DNA of 5,299 nucleotides, from positions 1-5,299 of the forward strand of contig SKTJ01000083.1 of assembly GCA_007122565.1 (NCBI GenBank), written 5' to 3'. Source of the DNA: Syntrophomonadaceae bacterium. GTDB taxonomy: Bacteria; Bacillota; Dethiobacteria; DTU022; UBA8154. The position numbers were made by a program, and so were the translations under genes. The notes under the pieces are model-generated. The model worked only from the letters and a program-made list of their open reading frames with translations, was not told the origin of the DNA and did no database searches. Positions 1 to 4,096 of the stretch are shown here, one piece after another; the first letter of the stretch is position 1, and each line of letters starts with the position of its first letter.

Positions 1-117
1 AAGAAGGAATTCTTCAGACTTTTATGGAATATTAAATGCACGAATGAAGGAAAATTGTCATTACCAATATATAGCAAGAATTTAAAAGAACAGCGCATGG
101 GAGTGTTGAAAATTTGA
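1..117 (+). CDS. Possible C-terminal end of an upstream gene (partial)
   Basis: Reading frame 1 is open from the first base of the window through 38 codons and stops at TGA 115-117. The translated tail is rich in Lys, Leu and Asn and ends in GVLKI; I do not recognise it. Its stop overlaps the TTG start of the next gene by a TTGA motif (114-117), a layout typical of translationally coupled genes, which is the main argument that this frame is real. Against it, the stretch is short and AT-rich DNA can be open for 38 codons by chance. Frame 2 is also open to 83-85, and frame 3 ends at a TAA at 33-35 that could equally be the true end of the upstream gene. No terminator is seen between it and the next gene. 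Confidence 0.33.
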   Translation, partial: KKEFFRLLWNIKCTNEGKLSLPIYSKNLKEQRMGVLKI

Positions 118-620
118 ATTTAAAACAGATGCCGGAAGAGACATCCAGTGTAAATATGTTAATATATTTACTACTACGATACCCTCAGATCATTTTCATT
201 AATTATAACCTGGCTAAAAATTTATTTTGTATCTCATTTATGTTAAAGGAAAAACTGGAAACCGAACGCTACATAACTTTCAGGAAGAGCTTTTCCGAAT
301 GTCTGGTCACCTTTAAAGAAATAGTTGGTGTAAATCACTCTACCGGAATTAAACGGAAAAATGTAGATGGACGTACACTGTTACAGATAACATGGAAAAA
401 TAAAAATATTTCTATTGAAGAGGTTAACCTTGTTAGCTCACTGGTTTTAAAAGAATTTCACAGGGAATTGATTATAGAATCGCGTAAGGAGAATTACATC
501 CCGAAAAACAATGACGAGGGTGAAGCATATGAATACTTGCAAACTCGCAGAAAAGAAAGAGAAGAAGAAAATCTTTTCGCATTTCGTGAAGCAGGCAGGG
601 TATATGTATTTGATAAATAA
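114..620 (+). CDS. Uncharacterised protein (168 aa), TTG start, upstream of spoVS
   Basis: I do not recognise this protein and assign no function. The TTG start at 114 is preceded by GGGAG (99-103) at 10 nt and overlaps the stop of a possible upstream gene. Alternative in-frame ATGs at 129 (residue 6) and 156 (residue 15) lack a well-placed ribosome binding site, although residue 15 opens the more structured part (MLIYLLLRYPQI). Residues 15-45 are hydrophobic and beta-like but interrupted by Arg, Asn and Lys, so not an obvious membrane helix. Residues 46-72 look helical, and 78-95 and 102-122 resemble a strand and helix. Residues 138-153 are a highly charged Glu/Arg/Lys helix, followed by a short closing segment ending GRVYVFDK. 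There is no signal peptide, no Cys cluster and no known catalytic motif. The overall impression is a small cytosolic alpha/beta protein. Base composition is much more AT-rich than the downstream genes (15 G+C of 60 at 181-240). Its place before spoVS suggests, without proof, a sporulation or housekeeping role. Confidence 0.8.
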   Translation: MNLKQMPEETSSVNMLIYLLLRYPQIIFINYNLAKNLFCISFMLKEKLETERYITFRKSFSECLVTFKEIVGVNHSTGIKRKNVDGRTLLQITWKNKNISIEEVNLVSSLVLKEFHRELIIESRKENYIPKNNDEGEAYEYLQTRRKEREEENLFAFREAGRVYVFDK

Positions 621-634
621 TATTTTATAATACT

Positions 635-646
635 AGGGATATCCCT
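635..646. repeat. Perfect 12-bp palindrome between the unknown gene and spoVS
   Basis: AGGGATATCCCT is identical to its own reverse complement. It starts 15 nt after the stop of the 168-aa gene. It has no T-tract after it and leaves no room for a hairpin loop without giving up base pairs, so it looks more like a dimer-binding DNA site than a terminator. No factor can be named. Confidence 0.5.
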
Positions 647-662
647 CATAAAAGGCAAGTAA

Positions 663-701
663 AATAACTTAAATTATATGAATGTTCATAAAATAGTTAT
701 T
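663..701. repeat. Nested inverted repeats upstream of the spoVS promoter
   Basis: An outer pair AATAACT (663-669) and AGTTATT (695-701) is perfectly complementary over 7 bp. It encloses an inner dyad, TATGAA (677-682) and TTCATA (685-690), separated by TG. The whole lies 17 nt before the putative sigma-H -35 element. It could be an operator region or simply AT-rich symmetry; it does not match the Spo0A box (TGTCGAA). Confidence 0.4.
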
Positions 702-717
702 AAAAAATTAATTAAAA

Positions 718-744
718 GAAGGAAATATTTTAATATTGTAGAAT
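718..744 (+). promoter_or_regulatory. Putative sigma-H promoter for spoVS
   Basis: GAAGGAAAT at 718-726 fits the Bacillus subtilis sigma-H -35 consensus RnAGGAwWW at every position. GTAGAAT at 738-744 fits the -10 consensus RnnGAAT at every position, and the 11-nt spacer is in the accepted 11-12 range. Transcription would start near 751, giving a leader of about 40 nt before spoVS. Established knowledge: B. subtilis spoVS is transcribed by sigma-H, which agrees with this placement. That the same sigma factor acts here is an inference from sequence. Confidence 0.75.
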
Positions 745-770
745 AAAATAAAGTATAATTCAGCTTCTCT

Positions 771-777
771 AAGGAGG
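771..777 (+). promoter_or_regulatory. Ribosome binding site of spoVS, long spacing
   Basis: AAGGAGG is a near-perfect anti-16S match but stands 13 nt from the ATG at 791, longer than the usual 5-9 nt. An in-frame TAA at 788-790 directly before the ATG excludes any earlier start, so the spacing is real. Confidence 0.8.
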
Positions 778-790
778 TAATATCTTTTAA

Positions 791-1051
791 ATGAATGTCT
801 TAAAGGTTTCAGCAAAGTCCAATCCTAATTCTGTGGCCGGGGCTTTAGCAGGAGTATTACGGGAAAGAGGAGCAGCCGAAATGCAGGCTATCGGAGCAGG
901 AGCACTGAATCAGGCGGTAAAAGCTGTGGCTATCGCCAGAGGTTTCGTAGCGCCAAGCGGAATGGATTTAATCTGTATCCCTGCTTTTACGGATATTCAA
1001 ATTGATGGCGAGGAAAGGACAGCAATTAAGTTAATCGTTGAACCCCGTTGA
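791..1051 (+). CDS. spoVS: Stage V sporulation protein S (SpoVS)
   Basis: The 86-residue product is a SpoVS protein of full family length. It reads almost residue for residue like the Bacillus protein as I remember it, with the characteristic segments VSAKSNPNSVAGALAGVLRE, IGAGALNQAVKAVAIARGF and FTDIQIDGEERTAIKLIVEP. SpoVS is a small cytosolic Alba-like protein. In B. subtilis it is needed for normal progress to stage V (coat assembly), and its loss also affects septation phenotypes; the molecular activity is not settled. The basic, glycine-rich central part would be compatible with nucleic-acid binding, as in Alba folds. The gene has its own sigma-H-like promoter (718-744) and a terminator (1112-1140), so it is probably monocistronic. 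The start is fixed by homology and by a stop immediately upstream. Confidence 0.97.
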   Translation: MNVLKVSAKSNPNSVAGALAGVLRERGAAEMQAIGAGALNQAVKAVAIARGFVAPSGMDLICIPAFTDIQIDGEERTAIKLIVEPR

Positions 1052-1068
1052 TAAGTTACTGAAAAATA

Positions 1069-1100
1069 AGCTTAATCAAGATGGTTTAGAGGAGCTTAAT
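1069..1100 (+). repeat. Short direct repeat AGCTTAAT downstream of spoVS
   Basis: AGCTTAAT occurs at 1069-1076 and again at 1093-1100, a 24-nt period in the spoVS 3' untranslated region just before the terminator. Two copies of eight bases could be chance. Confidence 0.3.
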
Positions 1101-1111
1101 AATTAAATCCA

Positions 1112-1140
1112 ACACTCTCTTCACTGGGAGTGTGTTTTTT
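1112..1140 (+). terminator. Rho-independent terminator after spoVS
   Basis: The stem is formed by 1112-1119 (ACACTCTC) and 1126-1133 (GGGAGTGT): 8 bp including one G-U pair, with a 6-nt loop. It is followed by G and six T (1135-1140). It lies 60 nt past the spoVS stop and separates spoVS from the dipeptidase gene. Confidence 0.88.
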
Positions 1141-1160
1141 ATGTATCATGTAATGCAAAT

Positions 1161-1243
1161 GAGTCAGAATTCAGGATTCAGAATAAAAGATCTAAAATCG
1201 TTTTAATGCAGTACGGTTATTCTGAATTCCGGCTCCTGGAGTC
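1161..1243. repeat. Intergenic inverted repeat built from GAATTC/ATTCAG words
   Basis: An 11-bp perfect inverted repeat, ATTCAGAATAA (1176-1186) and TTATTCTGAAT (1217-1227), encloses 30 nt. Inside that loop is a second small hairpin, TAAAA (1193-1197) and TTTTA (1201-1205). The outer flanks continue the same vocabulary: CAGAATTCAGG (1165-1175) on the left and CTGAATTCCGG (1222-1232) on the right, then CTCCTGGAG (1233-1241). GAGTC occurs at both ends (1161-1165 and 1239-1243). Such stem-forming ATTCAG/CTGAAT and GAGTC/CTCC words resemble dispersed intergenic palindromic repeats I recall from Clostridia genomes. Copy number cannot be seen here, and no coding capacity is present. Confidence 0.55.
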
Positions 1244-1292
1244 TTGATTGCCAGTGGTTAATATATTTATTCAGGAGAGTGATTTATAAATA

Positions 1293-2249
1293 ATGAGATA
1301 TCCTATTATTGATGGTCATTGTGATACTGTGCATCGTTTTATTTCCGAAACCGGCAACTATGATTTTACCCGTCACAATAAGGAAGGACATATTGACCTC
1401 CCAAGGTTACGCCAGGGCGGCATAAAGCTTCAAATATTCGCTCTTTATATTGAACAGGATTTTAAGCCGGTTGGAGCAGTGCGAAGGTGTTTACAGCTTA
1501 TTGATGGCTATTACAGGACCGTAAACAGAGTTCAGGCGGATCTACAGACTATATTAAACCTTTCCGACCTTCATGAAGTAATAAATGGTTCTAAAATAGC
1601 TGCTCTGCTTAGTGTAGAGGGTGGGGAGGCATTGGAAGGTGATCTTGCTGTGCTACGTGTCTTGTTTCGTTTGGGGGTTCGGGGGCTGGGATTGACTTGG
1701 AACCAGCGCAACCAACTGGCTGTCGGTGTAGGGAAAGGTCTACAGGGAGATGGGCTAACTTCCTTTGGCCGGGAAGTTGTGAGGGAGATGAATAATCTGG
1801 GAATGATTGTGGACCTGGCTCATATTAACGAAAAGGGTTTCTACGAAGCTATGTCCCTTAGCAATGTACCAATTATTGTGTCTCATGCCAATGCTCGTGC
1901 ACTTTGCGATCATCCCCGTAATCTTTCGGATAGCCAGTTAAAGGCGCTTGGAGAAAATAATGGAATTATCGGGTTAAGTTATTATCCTTCGTTTATTCAC
2001 CGGGAAAGTCCCTCTCTGGAAAAGTTGCTTGATCATTTTGTTCATGTAGCAGAGGTTGCGGGCATTGAGCATCTGGGATTTGGTTCAGATTATGACGGTA
2101 TAGAGCAGACGATAAAGGGTCTGGATGATGTTTCCTGTTTGCACCAGCTGGTAGATGGGTTAATCTCCCGTGGATTTACTTCAAAGGAAATACGGCAGAT
2201 TACTTCTGAAAATTATTTAAGGGTATTAAATCAGGTGCTGCCCGCCTGA
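1293..2249 (+). CDS. Membrane dipeptidase-like metallopeptidase (peptidase family M19)
   Basis: The 318-residue product belongs to the renal/membrane dipeptidase family, binuclear zinc amidohydrolases that cleave dipeptides, including ones with a C-terminal D-residue. Visible family landmarks are the N-terminal DGHCDT (metal ligands H9 and D11), SVEGGE with the bridging E109, the histidine ligands H177 (DLAH) and H198 (SHAN), the substrate-contact region DHPRNLSD (R209), and GSDYDG at 264-269 with the catalytic aspartate. Length is normal for bacterial members, and there is no signal peptide or membrane segment, so it is probably cytosolic. The ATG at 1293 follows the in-frame stop at 1287-1289. 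AGGAG (1273-1277) is 15 nt away, although AGGAGAGTGAT as a whole extends closer. It is followed after 19 nt by the PHP gene, suggesting a shared transcript. I found no convincing promoter. A role in peptide or peptidoglycan-fragment recycling is an inference. Confidence 0.93.
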   Translation: MRYPIIDGHCDTVHRFISETGNYDFTRHNKEGHIDLPRLRQGGIKLQIFALYIEQDFKPVGAVRRCLQLIDGYYRTVNRVQADLQTILNLSDLHEVINGSKIAALLSVEGGEALEGDLAVLRVLFRLGVRGLGLTWNQRNQLAVGVGKGLQGDGLTSFGREVVREMNNLGMIVDLAHINEKGFYEAMSLSNVPIIVSHANARALCDHPRNLSDSQLKALGENNGIIGLSYYPSFIHRESPSLEKLLDHFVHVAEVAGIEHLGFGSDYDGIEQTIKGLDDVSCLHQLVDGLISRGFTSKEIRQITSENYLRVLNQVLPA

Positions 2250-2254
2250 TCAAC

Positions 2255-2271
2255 AAGGAGAAAATAAGGTG
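2255..2271 (+). promoter_or_regulatory. Ribosome binding site that decides a GTG start for the PHP gene
   Basis: AAGGAG at 2255-2260 is followed after 8 nt by GTG at 2269-2271. The conserved PHP motif DLHVHT begins only four codons later, so GTG is the right start and no ATG in the first 25 codons would keep the domain intact. Confidence 0.8.
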
Positions 2272-3093
2272 AAAAAGGCAGACCTGCATGTTCATACGGT
2301 CTTTTCCGATGGTAAGTTTACACCTTACCAGATAATTAAAGAGGCTTGCCGCATGGATATCACTGCGGTGGGAATTACTGATCATGATACCATGAGCGGT
2401 ATTCCCCAGGCGCTGCAAGCTGGTCGGGAGTTAAATGTAGAAGTTGTGCCGGGAGTTGAGCTGAGTACTGACTTTGAAGGCCAGGAAGTTCATATACTGG
2501 GTTATTATTGCAACGCAGAAAATACTTTACTGAAAAATACTCTGGCAATTGTCAGAATGGATCGTTATAATAGAATAGTTAAAATGCTCGCCCGCTTAAA
2601 AGAACTGGGCATTGACCTAACCCTTAAGGATGTCCTGGACATGGCCACAGAAGGTGAATCACTGGGAAGGCCTCATTTGGCTGAAGCGCTGTGTCGTAAA
2701 GGATACTCGGGAACATCCCGCGAAGCCTTTCAACGCTTCCTGAGCACGGGTAAACCAGCCTTTGTGAAGCGTTTGAAGATCGCTGCGACCGTTGCTATTA
2801 AAATTATTAGTAAATCTGGCGGTGTGGCTGTGCTGGCCCATCCCGGATTGTACAAAAAAGACAGCCTTATTCCCCGACTTATCAACCACGGCCTTTCAGG
2901 TATTGAGGCCTTTCATCCCGATCATCGGTTGGCCGACTGTCGGCGTTACTGGAGGATAGGGCAAAAATACAATCTTATTATAACAGGTGGGTCCGATTTT
3001 CATAGCCAGGGTTTGGCATCGAATTCTGCGCTGGGTACCGTTGTTGTGGATTACCGCTGCCTCCAAATTTTAAAGAAAGTAGCCGGCGTTTAA
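2269..3093 (+). CDS. PHP-domain metal-dependent phosphoesterase (YciV/RNase AM-like)
   Basis: The 274-residue protein has a complete PHP (polymerase and histidinol phosphatase) metal site. The landmarks are DLHVHT (H7, H9) with SDG (D14), TDHDT (H39, D40), PGVELS (E64), EVHILGY (H75), LAHPG (H191), FHPDH (H216, H219) and GSDFHS (D243, H245). The layout matches the stand-alone family containing E. coli YciV (RNase AM) and the Chromobacterium 3',5'-nucleoside bisphosphate phosphatase. In that family an inserted helical segment (about residues 90-165) splits the PHP barrel, and here it includes GRPHLAEAL near 133-141. Known members release phosphate from nucleoside 3',5'-bisphosphates or remove 5' nucleotides from RNA using a multi-metal centre. 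The exact substrate here cannot be read from sequence. It lies 19 nt after the dipeptidase gene, probably in the same operon. The product should be cytosolic, and length and motifs are normal. Confidence 0.92.
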   Translation: MKKADLHVHTVFSDGKFTPYQIIKEACRMDITAVGITDHDTMSGIPQALQAGRELNVEVVPGVELSTDFEGQEVHILGYYCNAENTLLKNTLAIVRMDRYNRIVKMLARLKELGIDLTLKDVLDMATEGESLGRPHLAEALCRKGYSGTSREAFQRFLSTGKPAFVKRLKIAATVAIKIISKSGGVAVLAHPGLYKKDSLIPRLINHGLSGIEAFHPDHRLADCRRYWRIGQKYNLIITGGSDFHSQGLASNSALGTVVVDYRCLQILKKVAGV

Positions 3094-3275
3094 GTAGGTG
3101 GTCAATATGTTGAAATTATTCGAAAAAAGGGTTTCTCAGAGCGGGTAAAGAAAGTATATTTAATCAGGAGAATTATTTAATTTAAAATGCCGTGAGTAAA
3201 AGGAGTGTTTGGCAGGCTTTTTAACCAGTGTCAGGAGGTGACGTAGTTTTAACTGAATTGTAGGGGGGTAGAAAA
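3094..3275 (+). other. 182-nt gap before the decarboxylase genes with no recognised gene
   Basis: Stops occur in all three forward frames. Visible items are a 13-codon ORF (3107-3148), AAAGGAG (3199-3205) next to very short frames, and a textbook Shine-Dalgarno AGGAGGTGA (3233-3241) with no ORF after it. I found no stem-loop followed by T residues and no good sigma-A promoter: TATATT at 3155-3160 lacks a plausible -35. Whether the decarboxylase genes are co-transcribed with the PHP gene is therefore open. Confidence 0.5.
3107..3148 (+). CDS. Possible 13-codon leader peptide or gene remnant
   Basis: ATG at 3107 is preceded by AGGTGG (3096-3101) with 5-nt spacing and encodes MLKLFEKRVSQSG before TAA. 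It begins 13 nt after the PHP stop. It could be a short leader peptide, the 5' stump of a decayed gene, or chance. No regulatory codon run and no attenuator hairpin follow it, so a leader role is only speculation. Confidence 0.2.
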   Translation: MLKLFEKRVSQSG

Positions 3276-3665
3276 ATGAACGAATTATATTATGGTCTGG
3301 AAATTTTAGGTTTAGGATTTACGGTAGTGATATTTGCTCTTTTACTCTTGGCTGTTATCCTGGAACTTTTTCACTGGCTGTTTGGAGATAAACCAGATAA
3401 AGAAAAGGTGCCCGCTCAGCCATCAACGTCCCAAGCTTCCTTGGTAGCGGATAAACCACCTTCCGGTCAAACAAATAAACCGGAACTTGTGGCGGCTTCT
3501 ATTGGGGCCATTCTCTATACAATGGAGACCGGAGGAAATGTGCGTTTTTCTATTAAAGAGGTTAAAGCTCTCTCCAACCGGCGGAGTAATTGGTCATTAG
3601 GTGGCCGCACCAATTTATTAGGTGCGCGGCAGGAATTTGCATCTATGAGGAGGAAAAAGCGATGA
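3276..3665 (+). CDS. Sodium-pump decarboxylase gamma subunit (OadG family)
   Basis: The 129-residue product has the OadG/MmdD-type layout. It has a single N-terminal membrane helix (about residues 8-35, LEILGLGFTVVIFALLLLAV). A Lys/Pro/Ser/Gln linker (about 38-68) follows, then the segment PELVAASIGAILYTMETGG (69-87), and finally a basic tail with NRRSNWSLGGRTNLLGAR (101-118). That arrangement, with a Trp followed by a GR-x-N/E-LL motif, is typical of gamma subunits fused to the C-terminal assembly region. In known complexes gamma anchors the carboxyltransferase to the membrane-bound beta subunit and helps assembly. The ATG at 3276 has TAGGGGGGT (3261-3269) as ribosome binding site. The stop TGA overlaps the ATG of the biotin carrier gene by 4 nt (ATGA 3662-3665), indicating translational coupling. 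Substrate specificity cannot be told from this subunit. Confidence 0.85.
   Translation: MNELYYGLEILGLGFTVVIFALLLLAVILELFHWLFGDKPDKEKVPAQPSTSQASLVADKPPSGQTNKPELVAASIGAILYTMETGGNVRFSIKEVKALSNRRSNWSLGGRTNLLGARQEFASMRRKKR
3606..3626 (+). other. Small GC-rich hairpin inside the gamma gene, just upstream of the biotin carrier RBS
   Basis: CGCACC (3606-3611) and GGTGCG (3621-3626) form a 6-bp stem with a 9-nt A/T loop, 21 nt before the AGGAGG of the next gene. It could affect coupling or mRNA processing, but may simply follow from the coding sequence. Confidence 0.25.
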
Positions 3666-4081
3666 AGAAATTTAAGGTTTATGTGGATGGACAACCTTTC
3701 GAAGTAGTAGTTGAAGAAATAACTGAGCACGCCGGTACGCAACAGGCGGCTTCGCCCCCTTCGCCTGCACCGGAAGCAAAGGCAGCACCCGCATCACCGG
3801 CAGTGCCGTCTCCAGCACCCCAACCGGCAAAAGCGGCGCCTGCACCAGACGTAAACAAAGCAGCAGGCGGTGTTGATGTTCCCGCTCCCATGCCAGGCTC
3901 TGTACTGGATGTAAAGGTTAAGGTCGGGGATAGCGTAAATGAAGGGGATGCCCTGTTGATCCTGGAGGCAATGAAAATGGAAAACGAAGTAAGCGCGCCT
4001 GCCTCCGGTGTTGTAAAATCGATTAACGTTGCTGTCGGAGCTTCTGTGAACACAGGCGATGTTATGATGATAATAGAGTAA
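3662..4081 (+). CDS. Biotin carboxyl carrier subunit of the sodium-pump decarboxylase
   Basis: The 139-residue protein starts at ATG 3662, with AGGAGG (3648-3653) at 8 nt and a 4-nt overlap with the gamma gene. The frame stays open further upstream to an ATG at 3590, but that segment lies inside the gamma gene and is not homologous to the family. The N-terminus (MKKFKVYVDGQPFEVVVEEI) is the usual opening of GcdC/MmdC-type carriers. Residues 28-67 are an Ala/Pro-rich flexible linker. Residues 72-139 are a biotinyl domain with EAMKME at 102-107. K105 is the biotinylation target, 34 residues from the C-terminus as expected, and PMPG (77-79 region) is the conserved opening of the domain. The protein carries carboxybiotin from a carboxyltransferase to the beta subunit, and it requires a biotin ligase encoded elsewhere. 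The G+C-rich linker explains the long open frame on the opposite strand. Confidence 0.94.
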   Translation: MKKFKVYVDGQPFEVVVEEITEHAGTQQAASPPSPAPEAKAAPASPAVPSPAPQPAKAAPAPDVNKAAGGVDVPAPMPGSVLDVKVKVGDSVNEGDALLILEAMKMENEVSAPASGVVKSINVAVGASVNTGDVMMIIE

Positions 4082-4096
4082 AGGGGGGAGGGTAAT

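Noticed and set aside
55..83. TTGTCA at 55-60 as a promoter for the 168-aa gene
   Set aside because: The hexamer at 17-nt spacing is GAATTT, a poor -10, and the region may be coding in frame 1.
626..631. TATAAT just after the 168-aa gene
   Set aside because: The sequence at -35 spacing (TATGTA, 603-608) is poor, and the motif is expected by chance in such AT-rich DNA.
754..759. Exact TATAAT between the sigma-H site and spoVS
   Set aside because: No acceptable -35 hexamer lies 16-18 nt upstream (TAATAT at 731-736), and the sigma-H match is far better.
1161..1243. CRISPR array
   Set aside because: The repeated words are short, irregular and inverted, with no regular repeat-spacer periodicity.
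1248..1253. TTGCCA as a -35 element for the dipeptidase gene
   Set aside because: A 17-nt spacer puts the -10 on the ribosome binding site (TCAGGA); the AT-rich TATTTA lies too close.
1052..1292. Riboswitch, tRNA or small RNA gene in the spoVS-dipeptidase interval
   Set aside because: Apart from the terminator and the palindromic repeat I see no conserved riboswitch core, T-box motif or cloverleaf.
2200..2418. Minus-strand frame over the dipeptidase/PHP junction, and others at 2659-2889, 3515-3742, 4354-4554, 4555-4851 and 4951-5166
   Set aside because: All lie opposite well-supported conserved genes and encode no recognisable protein.
3590..3661. Earlier ATG extending the biotin carrier by 24 codons
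   Set aside because: The extension lies inside the gamma gene, lacks family similarity and has no ribosome binding site, while ATG 3662 has AGGAGG at 8 nt and the typical MKKFKV opening.
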